A stretch of 64,000 nt of DNA from Rubricoccus sp038746605 (GTDB lineage: Bacteria > Bacteroidota > Rhodothermia > Rhodothermales > Rubricoccaceae): positions 1 through 64,000 of the forward strand of contig JBCDKM010000024.1 in the NCBI GenBank assembly GCA_038746605.1, given 5' to 3'. Of the stretch, positions 8,199 to 18,219 are shown in pieces. The translations under genes and the position numbers were made by a program. The notes under the pieces were generated by a model that was not told the DNA's origin, ran no database searches, and was given only the letters and a program-made list of their open reading frames with translations. Position 1 is the stretch's first letter. Every line of letters starts with the position of its first letter.

Positions 8199-8501
8199 TC
8201 AGATCCGCACGATGATGTTGACCACCGCAGCGACACCCGCCACGCAGATCCCGAGCAAGACCACGCCCGCCACTAGCCCGACCATCACACGGCCGGTTCG
8301 GCTCGCGAGCCACGCGGGCAGTTCGTTGCGCTCGGCGTAACGGTCCCGGCGCTGCCTCGCGAGGCGAAGGGCATCTGGAGAAAGCGTCCGGTTTTTGTCC
8401 AGTGACCCGTTCAGCCCCTCGCGGAAGGCGGCGGTTGCGGCCCCCGCTCGGCGGTCGGCGTGGCGCCTCGGTGGCGGCTTCTTGTGCGGGAAAGTGCCCA
8501 T
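8199..8501 (-). CDS. small single-pass membrane protein A
   Basis: 100 aa: an Arg/Lys-rich N-terminal half, then one strongly hydrophobic helix (VMVGLVAGVVLLGICVAGVAAVVNIIV). The segment RQRRDRYAERNELPAWLASRTGR before the helix parallels RQRERREIYAARTGRF in the next gene, so the two are probably paralogues from a tandem duplication. No known family. Both follow the flotillin gene on the same strand and could be part of that transcription unit. Confidence 0.55.
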   Translation of the reverse strand: MGTFPHKKPPPRRHADRRAGAATAAFREGLNGSLDKNRTLSPDALRLARQRRDRYAERNELPAWLASRTGRVMVGLVAGVVLLGICVAGVAAVVNIIVRI

Positions 8502-8514
8502 CAGGTGCCCATCG

Positions 8515-8658
8515 CTACTGTCCGCTCATCAGGACGCTCGCTACGACCACAACCGCAACGAGTCCTAGCGCGACAAGAAGAAACATGATGGTCCACCTTC
8601 CATGGAAGCGGCCGGTGCGGGCAGCGTAGATCTCGCGCCGTTCCCGCTGGCGGCTCAT
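8515..8658 (-). CDS. small single-pass membrane protein B
   Basis: 47 aa from ATG 8658: a basic head MSRQRERREIYAARTGRF followed by one transmembrane helix (FLLVALGLVAVVVVASVLM). The open frame extends to 8796 but that extension is polar and adds no recognisable sequence. It is similar in layout to the 100-aa neighbour, which starts 13 nt downstream. Confidence 0.5.
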   Translation of the reverse strand: MSRQRERREIYAARTGRFHGRWTIMFLLVALGLVAVVVVASVLMSGQ

Positions 8659-8798
8659 TTGACCGGATGAGAGCACTACGTCGTCATCGCGTTGGTCCCC
8701 AAGCGCTTCCTGGAGCCTTTGAGATGATCGGACCGACCGCCGCTCACGATGGCGACGGTCGGGAACTTGATTGAAGGAACCCCAGGCAGTTCCCATCG

Positions 8799-10355
8799 CT
8801 ACGCGGCCTCGTCCGCCTCGGCGCTAGCCGGGGGCAGGCTGGGCGCTGGGGCGCTCGCACCGTCGCCCGAGGCGGGCCGGGTCGCGGGCTGTGCACGCTC
8901 GGCGGTCAGGCGCGCGGCCATCTCGCCGAGGTCCACGCCCGTGATGCCCTTGACGAGTTCCGGCGTCGTCGCCATGAGCTGCGCGACGGTGTTGGTGAGG
9001 CGACCGGCACCCTGGCCGGTACCCGTGTCCACCACGGTCAGCTTGTCGATGGACGAGAGCGGCGCCGCGACCTCCTTCGCAAGCTCGGGCATCATCTTCG
9101 CGAGCAGGTCCAGCACGGCGGCCTCGCCGAACTTCTCGAACGCCTCGGCGAGCTTCTCCTTGGCCTCCGCTTCCGCGAGGCCGCGCTGGCGGATCACCTC
9201 CGCCTCGGCAAGACCCTCGGCACGGGCGGCGTCACCCGCCGCGATCCCATCGAGGCGCTTCGCCTCGGCGCGAGCCTTCGCCTCCGCCTCGATCTCGAAC
9301 TGGCGGGCCTCCGCGCGGCGCACCTGCCGCAGCTTCTCCGCCTCCGCAGACTGCTCCACGGAGTAACGGTCCGCGTCCGCCTTCTTCTTAACCTCGGAGT
9401 CATACTGCTTCTCGCGGCGGTCGATCTCCAGCTTCTCCAGGTCCACCTCGCGCTCCTTGCGGACGAGTTCGACCTGCATCTGCTCCTCCACGACAGCGCG
9501 CTGGGACTTGGCCTCCTGCACAGAGTACGCGAGGTCGGCGGCGGCCTTGGCGGTGTCCTGCTCCTGCTTGAACGCGGCCACCTTCAGTTCCTTCTCCTTC
9601 GTCGCCTCGGCGACGTTGGTGTCGCGGATAAGCTCCGCCTTCTGGCCCTCCTCGTCGGCGTCGGCCTTGCGGACGCGAGCGTCGCGGATGGCCTCCGCCT
9701 CGGCGATGTCGGCGTCGCGCTTGACAGCCGCGATGCGCGGGCGACCGAGGGCTTCGAGGTAGCCGTTCTTGTCGCGGACGTCCTTGATGGTGAAGCTCAC
9801 GATCTGGAGCCCCATCTTCTTCAGGTCGCGGGCGGCGACGGACTGCACCTCCTGCGCGAACTTGTCGCGGTTGCGGTAGACCTCTTCCACGGTGAGCGTG
9901 CCGAGGATGGCGCGGAGGTGGCCCTCCAGCACCTCGCGCGCTTCCACGCGAAGCTCCTCGTCCGGCTTGCCGAGGAACTGCTCGGCGGCCGTCGCCACGT
10001 CTTCCACGGACGAGCCGACCTTGATGACCGCCACACCATCGGTCATGACGGGCACGCCCTCGGCGGTGTACACCTCCGGGGTGGACACGTCCAGCTTGTG
10101 GCTCAGCAGCGAGATGTACTCCTTCTGCTGCACGATGGGCACGATGAAGGCGCCGCCACCGCGGACGATCTTGACCTTCCGCGCGCTTTCGTCCGTGAGC
10201 ACGTTCTTGCCGCCGAGCGCGGCGCCGGTGATGATCATCGCCTCATCCGGCGCGACGGTCTTGTAGCGGCTCGCAATCGCAACCGCGATGGAGATCAACG
10301 TCGTCAGGATGACCACGGTGATGAGAGCGATACCGCTGAGTCCAAAGAGTTCCAT
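8799..10355 (-). CDS. floT: flotillin-like SPFH/band 7 protein
   Basis: 518 aa. A membrane-inserted N-terminus (LSGIALITVVILTTLISIAVAI) precedes an SPFH domain (about 40-200, with YKTVAPDEAMIITG and PVMTDGVAVIKVGSS). A long Ala/Glu/Lys coiled coil (about 210-400) has the EAEA repeats typical of flotillins, and a Pro/Ala-rich tail follows. Flotillins scaffold functional membrane microdomains and influence fluidity and protein partitioning. The yuaF-like gene 71 nt upstream is the usual partner. One palindrome lies between the two genes. Confidence 0.9.
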   Translation of the reverse strand: MELFGLSGIALITVVILTTLISIAVAIASRYKTVAPDEAMIITGAALGGKNVLTDESARKVKIVRGGGAFIVPIVQQKEYISLLSHKLDVSTPEVYTAEGVPVMTDGVAVIKVGSSVEDVATAAEQFLGKPDEELRVEAREVLEGHLRAILGTLTVEEVYRNRDKFAQEVQSVAARDLKKMGLQIVSFTIKDVRDKNGYLEALGRPRIAAVKRDADIAEAEAIRDARVRKADADEEGQKAELIRDTNVAEATKEKELKVAAFKQEQDTAKAAADLAYSVQEAKSQRAVVEEQMQVELVRKEREVDLEKLEIDRREKQYDSEVKKKADADRYSVEQSAEAEKLRQVRRAEARQFEIEAEAKARAEAKRLDGIAAGDAARAEGLAEAEVIRQRGLAEAEAKEKLAEAFEKFGEAAVLDLLAKMMPELAKEVAAPLSSIDKLTVVDTGTGQGAGRLTNTVAQLMATTPELVKGITGVDLGEMAARLTAERAQPATRPASGDGASAPAPSLPPASAEADEAA

Positions 10356-10384
10356 GACAGGAAGGGTGTAGAGGGAATAGGTCG

Positions 10385-10422
10385 GTCCGCCTCGGCAGGT
10401 CCGTGGAGGTCCCGAGGCGGGA
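10385..10422. repeat. dispersed palindrome, long-loop form
   Basis: GTCCGCCTCGGCAGGTCCGTGGAGGTCCCGAGGCGGGAGG lies immediately after the YuaF-like stop, between the two flotillin-operon genes. If transcribed it could lower expression of the downstream gene. Confidence 0.75.
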
Positions 10423-10426
10423 GGGG

Positions 10427-11014
10427 TCAGGCGCCGAGTTCGAGGCGAGGGCGCGGGAGTTCGGGTACGGGCGAGTGCTCCTCGGCGGTCAGCGGCGAGA
10501 CGCGCAGCACCCCGTCGCGCTCCACCTCCACCACCACGATGGCCGTGTTGTCTGGGATGGGCGTGCCGTCGAAGCTGGCGGCCGTCTGGAAGGTCGTGCT
10601 CGCGCCCATTTTGATCACCACCTCGCCGAAGCCGGAGGCAGGGATGCTTGTGTTCGTCTCGCCTGTCTTGCCGACGTACTCCGCCTGCGAGAACCCGGTC
10701 GAGTTCTCGCTCTGCTTCATCGGCTTGACGTAGAGCGTGTGCATCGCGACGGCCATGCCGAGGCCGATGGAAGCAGCCAAGATGACCTCGGGAATCGTGC
10801 CGAGGCCGGTGTAGGCGTCCAGCACGAGGCCCACGCCGCCGAAGACCGCCAGCCCTGCGACGCCGGAGAGCGGGTCGAAGACGCTCCCGAGGTCGAACGA
10901 GTCGAGCGCGCCGTCGAGGGCGTCCAACGCACCGTCCAGCAGACCGTCGAAGAGAACCAGGAGGAGGGAGAAGGCGAAGCCGCCACCGAGGCAGGCCCAG
11001 TAGATCGTGGTCAT
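10427..11014 (-). CDS. YuaF/NfeD-like membrane protein
   Basis: 195 aa. Three hydrophobic segments (about 5-22, 48-70 and 75-95) are followed by a C-terminal beta-rich domain (YVGKTGETNTSIPASGFGEVVIK...DGTPIPDNTAIVVVEVERDGVLRVSPL) of the NfeD OB-fold type. YuaF-like NfeD proteins are encoded next to flotillins, and the pair is thought to organise membrane microdomains together. An acidic GALDALDGALDSFDLG stretch follows the first helix. Confidence 0.8.
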   Translation of the reverse strand: MTTIYWACLGGGFAFSLLLVLFDGLLDGALDALDGALDSFDLGSVFDPLSGVAGLAVFGGVGLVLDAYTGLGTIPEVILAASIGLGMAVAMHTLYVKPMKQSENSTGFSQAEYVGKTGETNTSIPASGFGEVVIKMGASTTFQTAASFDGTPIPDNTAIVVVEVERDGVLRVSPLTAEEHSPVPELPRPRLELGA

Positions 11015-11674
11015 GGGAGGGGCGCGATGTGCCTCCCGGATGGTACGACCGCAGCGGCCGTGTTTCGAAAGGCGGAATGGGCAGCCGCTACGCGCGCGCG
11101 CGCGAGGAGGTTACGTGGCAGCACCCGCTTTCGGCCGTCATGCCGCGCCCCACACGGCACGACTGGATCCATTCCCGGGGATGGAACTCGGGGGTTCCCC
11201 CGCGTCAGACTGGCGGGGACACCGAACGACATGCCAGAACCTGTGCCCGGCAAGCAGACACGGCCAGTCGGAACGGCAATGAGCGGGCCAAGATGACCCG
11301 CTCCAGATAGAACGTGGTCTCTATGCGTAGGCCCCGCTCGAGGGATCCTCGGGCGTTGCCACGTCGCGGTCGAGGCGGCGGAGTAGCTGCGCCGAGGCCA
11401 CGCAGGCCGTGCGGAGGCCCGCGATCACAGCGGCGCGGAGGCGGACGGGAATCTCGCGGCGAGCGGTCTCGCGCATGGGACTGGGGGCGACGAACATGAG
11501 AGCAACTGGAAGCGCTCCCGAGATACGAACAACAACCGCGCCAAGGAAGCCATTCGGCTGCGACGTGCGACCGTTGGGCACACGAGAAAGACATGTCCCA
11601 CACAGCTCCCCTCTCACCCGGACGCAGCAGCCGCGACGGGACGTTTCGAAGAGACCCACTGGGCTCCAGCTAGC
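11015..11674. other. 660-nt stretch without a convincing gene
   Basis: A GCGCGCGCGCGCG run lies near 11093. A minus-strand frame of 57 codons (ATG 11497 to 11321, including EIPVRLRAAVIAGLR) is the only coding candidate and has no ribosome site or known relatives that I recognise. No tRNA or strong terminator is seen. Confidence 0.5.
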
Positions 11675-11696
11675 CCCGCCTCGGTGCCGAGGCGGG
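11675..11696. repeat. dispersed palindrome, perfect short form
   Basis: CCCGCCTCGGTGCCGAGGCGGG, 10-bp arms with a 2-nt centre, lies 12 nt beyond the restored stop of the frameshifted lipoprotein gene. Confidence 0.85.
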
Positions 11697-11708
11697 AGCC
11701 CCCGAGCG

Positions 11709-12358
11709 CTAGCGCCGCCGCCTGAGAGGCACGTTCTCGATCAGCTTCTCGACAAACTCCCCGACGGCTGCCCGGTATGTCCCGCCGGACGGTGCGAACG
11801 CGAACGTCTCCTCGCTCTCTACCACACCCGTCGCAACAGCCTCACCTGCCCGGTTGTCCCAGAGGACGATCTCGATCGGACGGCGCGGCTCTCAGTGCCC
11901 TGGGACATCGTCATGCCGCTTCCGGGAGCGTTTGTCGGCACCATCATGCCACCGCCGGAGTTGTACTTCGCGCGGAGCAGCGTCACACTCTTCAGGATGA
12001 GCAGCCAGTCCGGCGTCCTCCCGTCCACGATGAGTGTGGCACCCGCGGAGGGCTGTGCCTCCAGGATCGCGTTGTAACCCTCGGCTTCGCCCACGAACGC
12101 TTCCTCCAGGTTGGACTGGCGGGTTAACTCTGTGGGTAGGACCTCGCCTAGAAGGGCGCGATAGACCACCTCAGGGGCACCCGGGCCCACGTGGGCCGCG
12201 AGCCCGCCGGTGTCCTCTACGCTGATCGCGCCGATCACGACCCCCATCGAGCCCTCAATGACCTCGGTGCGCTCGGTTGAGACCTGCGTATTCGGGGGGA
12301 TGTTATAGGTCGCGCAGCCGGAGAGAGCGAGGAGAAGGAGAACGAGGAGCAGACGCAT
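11709..12358 (-). pseudogene. lipoprotein gene with a frameshift
   Basis: The N-terminus MRLLLVLLLLALSGC is a classical lipoprotein signal (lipobox ALSGC). The frame is coherent to GMTMSQGTES near 11900, then turns into Arg/Ser-rich nonsense ending at 11819. In the neighbouring frame the coding sense resumes at once: RPIEIVLWDNRAGEAVATGV, then EETFAFAPSGGTYRAAVGEF and a stop at 11709-11711. Loss of one base (or gain of two) around 11890-11905 explains this. The restored protein is about 216 aa, of unknown family. It may be a true pseudogene or a sequencing error. A TAGCTTCC box lies 22 nt before the start. Confidence 0.75.
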
Positions 12359-12380
12359 ACGAGTCGTGGAGGGGTGGCCT

Positions 12381-12388
12381 GGAAGCTA
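12381..12388 (-). promoter_or_regulatory. -7-like box TAGCTTCC before the lipoprotein gene
   Basis: Minus-strand TAGCTTCC ends 22 nt before the ATG at 12358, matching the spacing of other boxes in this window. Confidence 0.4.
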
Positions 12389-12415
12389 GACCGCCCTCTA
12401 CCCAAGCGACTGCGT

Positions 12416-12436
12416 CCACCTCGGCGCCGAGGCGGG
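12416..12436. repeat. dispersed palindrome, short form
   Basis: CCACCTCGGCGCCGAGGCGGG lies 5 nt beyond the parC stop, a likely 3' hairpin. Confidence 0.75.
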
Positions 12437-12441
12437 CCGAC

Positions 12442-14790
<2,349 letters not shown>

Positions 14791-14838
14791 CGGGGCGGGT
14801 CTGTTTCGGCGGTGAGGCGTGCGGAGAGACGATTCGGC

Positions 14839-14846
14839 GCAAGCTA
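14839..14846 (-). promoter_or_regulatory. -7-like box TAGCTTGC upstream of parC
   Basis: Minus-strand TAGCTTGC lies 48 nt before the parC ATG. The identical octamer precedes sbtA, icd and the M14 peptidase gene. Confidence 0.4.
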
Positions 14847-14888
14847 CTCGCGAGGGGTGCCAGGGCGTGTCACACCGGGCCGGGTCTG

Positions 14889-14948
14889 CCCGCCTCGGGG
14901 CATCGGTGGGGGGACTGAGGCTGCCCACGGAGGGACCGAGGCAGGCGG
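14889..14948. repeat. dispersed palindrome, expanded-loop form
   Basis: CCCGCCTCGG and CCGAGGCAGGCGG enclose about 37 nt that can itself partly pair. It sits between the divergent parC and small secreted protein genes. Confidence 0.7.
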
Positions 14949-14995
14949 TGCTGCCGTGCGTCGTAGGTTGAAACTTCGCGTTACTCTTTGCTTCG

Positions 14996-15166
14996 ATGCG
15001 TTTGCTCCTGGTTCTCCTGACGGGTCTCCTCGCTCTTCCCACCCTCGCGCAGCCGTCCGGCCTCGCGGGGCAGCTTCTCACACCAAACGGGACGATCCTT
15101 GCCGAAGGGAAGGACGCCCGAGGCGACCAGCTGGCTGCCGCGCTCGCCGCGCACTTCGACGGCTGA
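14996..15166 (+). CDS. very small secreted protein
   Basis: A 56-aa frame: MRLLLVLLTGLLALPTLAQ is a good Sec signal peptide with an A-x-A-like cleavage site. A short mature part follows (GLAGQLLTPNGTILAEGKDA and DQLAAALAAHFDG). It may be a peptide or a remnant. The stop is followed within 5 nt by a palindrome, the typical position for this repeat. No homologue is recognised. Confidence 0.5.
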   Translation: MRLLLVLLTGLLALPTLAQPSGLAGQLLTPNGTILAEGKDARGDQLAAALAAHFDG

Positions 15167-15170
15167 CTCC

Positions 15171-15192
15171 GCCCGCCTCTGTCCCGAGGCGG
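15171..15192. repeat. dispersed palindrome, short form
   Basis: GCCCGCCTCTGTCCCGAGGCGG lies between two convergent genes. Confidence 0.7.
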
Positions 15193-15205
15193 AGAGACTC
15201 GCTCG

Positions 15206-15634
15206 TCAGTCCGCGGCTCGCCGTACGACGACGACCCGGCTTCGGATCGCCAGCCGTTGGGGCGAGCTCAACTCCTCCAGTTCCCGGCCGTGCACATGGC
15301 GAGCGACAGCCTCACAGGCGGCGTCGAGGTACGGTGTGAGCACGGCGGACACGACCGCGAGGCCCGCGTCGTAGCGGCGCTCGAAGGTCTCGGTCGGGAT
15401 GCTCAGGTGTGCCTCTCGTGGGATCACAAGCGCGAACCGGCCCATCGGGTGGCGGCTCCAGAACGCCTCGGCAGACCGTACCAGCGCCAGCGAGTCGATG
15501 ACGGTGCCCGCGTGGCGGAAGCGGCCATCCGCGCCGACTGTGACGACCCACTCGGGCTCGTCTCCCCCCTCGTCTTGCGCGACGGAGAGCGGCGCGAAAG
15601 CGCACGACAGGAGGATCAGGAACCAGCAGCGCAT
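15206..15634 (-). CDS. secreted protein of unknown function
   Basis: 142 aa from ATG 15634: signal peptide MRCWFLILLSCAFAPLSVAQ, an acidic linker DEGGDEPEW, then WVVTVGADGRFRHAG, FALVIPREAHLSIPTETFERR and a helical C-terminus with many Arg/Val. The open frame extends to 15742 but the signal peptide fixes the start. No domain is recognised. It is convergent with the 56-aa gene. Confidence 0.6.
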   Translation of the reverse strand: MRCWFLILLSCAFAPLSVAQDEGGDEPEWVVTVGADGRFRHAGTVIDSLALVRSAEAFWSRHPMGRFALVIPREAHLSIPTETFERRYDAGLAVVSAVLTPYLDAACEAVARHVHGRELEELSSPQRLAIRSRVVVVRRAAD

Positions 15635-15758
15635 CTCCAGACCACGGGACTCCAGACGATACGGCGGAGTGCAGTGCCGGAGTCCCCTCCGCCTCGGTAC
15701 TGAGTTCGGCGGACCTGCGGTGCCTGGAAGGAGCCTCCACACCGCCGGGTGCCCTCCG

Positions 15759-15766
15759 TAGATTGG
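15759..15766 (+). promoter_or_regulatory. -7-like box TAGATTGG before bioY
   Basis: TAGATTGG ends 24 nt before the bioY ATG, the spacing seen at other genes here. A degenerate copy of the palindrome (15688-15716) lies upstream of it. Confidence 0.35.
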
Positions 15767-15790
15767 ATACCCGTCCCTCGCCCCCCTTCG

Positions 15791-16375
15791 ATGTCCGTTC
15801 TTGCCCTCTCCGAATCGCGCCCTTCTCTCCTCGATGCCCTTCGCGGTCCCCGTGCGACCGTCACTGCGCAGGTGCTCGGCATCGTCGGCTTTGCGGCGCT
15901 AGCGGCGCTCGGCGCGCAGACGCGCGTCTTCATCTGGGAGGTGCCGGTCACGTTCCAGACGCTGGCCGTCTTCGGCTCTGGTCTGTTCCTGGGCGGCCGC
16001 AACGGCGCCCTCGCGATGGGGCTCTACCTCGCAGCGGGCCTCCTCTTCCCCGTCTTCGCGGGCGACGGCTACGGCCCGGCCTACTTCCTCGGCGCGACGG
16101 CCGGGTACCTCGTGGCCTACCCCCTCGCGGCGCTGGTCGTCGGCACGCTGACGGAGCGGTGGACCTCGTTCGTGGGCTCCGGCCTCGCGATGATGGTGGG
16201 CGCGGCGGTCGTCTACACACTGGGTGTGACGTGGCTCGCCATCGCGGGACCGTACGAGACGCTGTGGGAGGCGGTCGTGCGCGGCGCGCTGCTGTTCATC
16301 CCGGTGGCACTCGTCAAGATGTGGCTCGTCGCCGGTGGACATGCTGCGCTCCGCCTCGCGACGCGTGAGCGCTAA
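15791..16375 (+). CDS. bioY: BioY-family biotin transporter (ECF S component)
   Basis: 194 aa with six predicted membrane segments. The BioY signatures are visible: PVTFQTLAVFGSGLFLGGRNG (second helix and loop), GLYLAAGLLFPVFAGDGYGPAYFLGATAGYL, and the late LGVTWLAI...ALLFIPVALVKMWL. BioY binds biotin in the inner membrane and works alone or with a shared ECF energising module; none is nearby. Start at ATG 15791, just after the promoter-like box. It overlaps the CHY zinc-finger gene by 41 nt, so the two are co-transcribed. Confidence 0.88.
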   Translation: MSVLALSESRPSLLDALRGPRATVTAQVLGIVGFAALAALGAQTRVFIWEVPVTFQTLAVFGSGLFLGGRNGALAMGLYLAAGLLFPVFAGDGYGPAYFLGATAGYLVAYPLAALVVGTLTERWTSFVGSGLAMMVGAAVVYTLGVTWLAIAGPYETLWEAVVRGALLFIPVALVKMWLVAGGHAALRLATRER

Positions 16376-16754
16376 ACGCCGCTCGACGCTCGCGCCTGCC
16401 ACGGATCCACGCTTTCCCATCCCGCTTCGAGGCGTGGAGGTAGACGCGCAAACCCGTTGCGCTCACTACGACGGCCTGCACGACATCATCGCGCTCCGCT
16501 CAGCGGGTGACGAGACGTTCGCGCCGTGCCACCAATGCCACGAGGCGACGACCGGCCAGCCGTTCCAGCCCTGGCCCGCCGACCGGTTCGATGAACCCGC
16601 CGTCTACTGCGGCGCCTGCCGCGAGACGCTGACTGCAACTGAGTACCTCGCGAGCCCGGAGGCCTGCCCCCGGTGCGGCACGGCCTTCAACCCCGGCTGC
16701 GCCGCGCACCACGAGCTGTATTTCGAGATCGCCCCGGAGTTGGTGCCCGGCTGA
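16335..16754 (+). CDS. CHY zinc-finger protein
   Basis: 139 aa. The CHY-finger ligands appear in the expected order: VEVDAQTRCAHYDGLHDIIAL, CHQCHEA, WP, YCGACRETLTATEYL, CPRCGTAFNPGCAAHHELYF. It likely binds three zinc ions. The bacterial role of this domain is unclear; in eukaryotes it occurs in ubiquitin ligases. The frame begins inside bioY, and an internal GTG or ATG closer to residue 30 could be the real start, since the first 30 residues are only Arg/Ser-rich. Confidence 0.8.
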   Translation: MDMLRSASRRVSAKRRSTLAPATDPRFPIPLRGVEVDAQTRCAHYDGLHDIIALRSAGDETFAPCHQCHEATTGQPFQPWPADRFDEPAVYCGACRETLTATEYLASPEACPRCGTAFNPGCAAHHELYFEIAPELVPG

Positions 16755-16757
16755 CCC

Positions 16758-16787
16758 GGTCCGCCTCGGCACCGAGGCAGACGGACC
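16758..16787. repeat. dispersed palindrome, extended-arm form
   Basis: GGTCCGCCTCGGCACCGAGGCAGACGGACC lies between the convergent CHY and sbtB-like genes, 4 and 7 nt from their stops. Confidence 0.8.
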
Positions 16788-16793
16788 TGGACT

Positions 16794-17117
16794 CTACGCC
16801 TCCTCGTTCTGCGGCGCGTACTTGCTCCCGCGCAGCACCTCCACGTCCTGGAGGTACACGATCACCGAGTGGTGCCTGAAGTAGTTCTCCGCGACGTGGT
16901 TCGCGATCTGCTCCGCGACATCCACCGTCACGATGGTCTCGATCTTGACGCTCGGCCGCTCCCACGTCGCGCCCTGCATCCCGCCGCGTGTGCCCTCCCC
17001 TCGGACCTCAGACATAGTGTGGCCCGTCGCGCCGAGGCGGTGGATGGCACTGAGGAGCCGGTCGCGCACGGTGCTCTCCGCGACGATGGTGACGAGTCGG
17101 TAGGGAACGGTCTGCAT
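16794..17117 (-). CDS. sbtB: SbtB-like PII signalling protein
   Basis: 107 aa with the PII ferredoxin-like fold: RLVTIVAESTVRDRLLSAIHRLGATGHTMSEVRGEG, a T-loop rich in Gly/Arg (GEGTRGGMQG), KIETIVTVDVAEQIANHVAENYF and the final strand VIVYLQDVEVLR. Its place 40 nt after an SbtA-type transporter identifies it as the SbtB-type regulator. In cyanobacteria SbtB binds adenine nucleotides, including cAMP, and gates SbtA. Ligand binding here is inferred. It lacks the Tyr51 uridylylation context of nitrogen-type GlnB. Confidence 0.8.
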   Translation of the reverse strand: MQTVPYRLVTIVAESTVRDRLLSAIHRLGATGHTMSEVRGEGTRGGMQGATWERPSVKIETIVTVDVAEQIANHVAENYFRHHSVIVYLQDVEVLRGSKYAPQNEEA

Positions 17118-17128
17118 GGGAGCGGGTC

Positions 17129-17155
17129 GGTCGGCCTCGGCACCGAGGCGGGCGG
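17129..17155. repeat. dispersed palindrome between sbtA and sbtB
   Basis: TCGGTCGGCCTCGGCACCGAGGCGGGC starts its outer arm 2 nt after the sbtA stop. As an intercistronic hairpin it could protect or attenuate the transcript. Confidence 0.75.
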
Positions 17156-17157
17156 GA

Positions 17158-18117
17158 TCAACCGCCGAGGTACTGCGCCAGCGCGAGGTAGATAGGAATG
17201 CCGACGGTGAGGTTGAACGGGAAGGTGATCCCGAGCGAGGCGGTCAGGTAGTACGCCAGATTCGCCTCCGGGAGCCCGACGCGCACAGCCGCAGGCGCCG
17301 CGATGTAGGACGCACTCGCCACCATCGCGCCGAGGACCGCCGCGCCGCCGACGGAGAGACCGGTCAAGCCACCCACCCAAACGCCCAATGCCCCGTGCAG
17401 CAGCGGCATGACGATCCCGAAGGCGACGAGGAACACACCGACCGAGCGGAGGTCGCGCAAGCGTCGCGCTGCCGCCATGCCCATCTCCAACAGGAAGAGC
17501 GTCAGCGCGCCCTGGAAACCACCCACGAAAAACGGCTCCACGGGCGCCATACCCTCTTTGCCCGCGATCCAGCCAATCGCCATCCCGCCGAGGAGCAGCA
17601 CGATGCTCTGCCCGGTCACGACCTCTTTCATCGCGTCCTGCCAGGAGCCCGCGCGCTCGCCTCGCGCGTACGCGATCAGCAGCCCCACGATGATCGCCGG
17701 GACTTCCAACAGCGCGACGAGCGCGGGCATGAAGCCCTCCGAGGGCACCCCGGCGAACGCCGCGACCGTGACCGCTGCGATAAACGTCACTGCCGAGACC
17801 GACCCGTAGTGCGCGGCGAGCGCCGCCGCGTTCGTCCGGTCCATCTTGCCCAACCGCCGCAAGACCGCGTACGCCGTGATCGGCGTCAGCATTCCGAGCC
17901 CGACGGTCCCCACCACCGGCCAGACGACCTCGCCCAGTGGCGTCTCGCTCAGCGCCGTCCCACCCTTCAGGCCAATCGCGAGCAGGAGGTAAATGGAAAG
18001 CGCGCGGTAGAGCGGCGCGGGAATCTCCAGATCGCTCTTGACCGCAACGGCCAGCGCGCCGAGCGCGAACGCGAGGACGACGGGCGAGAGAAGACTGGCG
18101 AGAAGGATGTCGAGCAC
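17158..18117 (-). CDS. sbtA: SbtA-type sodium-dependent bicarbonate transporter
   Basis: 319 aa, about ten membrane helices in two inverted halves. Family features are LLSPVVLAFALGALA at the N-terminus, YLLLAIGLKGGTALS, AAHYGSVSAVTFIAA (the substrate-site helix), LLEMGMAAARRL and VGGAAVLGAMVASASYIAAPAAVR. Cyanobacterial SbtA imports bicarbonate with sodium across the inner membrane. GTG at 18117 is taken as start because the longer TTG at 18147 lies inside a TAGCTTGC promoter-like box and the family begins at this point. It is followed by the SbtB-like gene. The substrate in this organism is inferred. Confidence 0.85.
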   Translation of the reverse strand: MLDILLASLLSPVVLAFALGALAVAVKSDLEIPAPLYRALSIYLLLAIGLKGGTALSETPLGEVVWPVVGTVGLGMLTPITAYAVLRRLGKMDRTNAAALAAHYGSVSAVTFIAAVTVAAFAGVPSEGFMPALVALLEVPAIIVGLLIAYARGERAGSWQDAMKEVVTGQSIVLLLGGMAIGWIAGKEGMAPVEPFFVGGFQGALTLFLLEMGMAAARRLRDLRSVGVFLVAFGIVMPLLHGALGVWVGGLTGLSVGGAAVLGAMVASASYIAAPAAVRVGLPEANLAYYLTASLGITFPFNLTVGIPIYLALAQYLGG

Positions 18118-18143
18118 GGAGCCCGGGGGTGGGAGAAGGGCCC

Positions 18144-18151
18144 GCAAGCTA
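18144..18151 (-). promoter_or_regulatory. -7-like box TAGCTTGC before sbtA
   Basis: Minus-strand TAGCTTGC ends 26 nt before the GTG start, so sbtA-sbtB may have its own promoter. Confidence 0.45.
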
Positions 18152-18173
18152 TCACTGCCCCCCGCCTCACTTT

Positions 18174-18197
18174 GCCCGCCTCGGTGCCGAGGCGGGC
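18174..18197. repeat. dispersed palindrome, perfect short form
   Basis: GCCCGCCTCGGTGCCGAGGCGGGC has 11-bp arms. It lies between the icd stop and sbtA promoter box. Confidence 0.85.
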
Positions 18198-18219
18198 GTA
18201 CTCAGCGGCGCCCTCTCCG

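Noticed and set aside
11090..11105. GCGC dinucleotide run as a functional repeat
   Set aside because: Short simple repeat in an already GC-rich region with no gene or symmetry around it.
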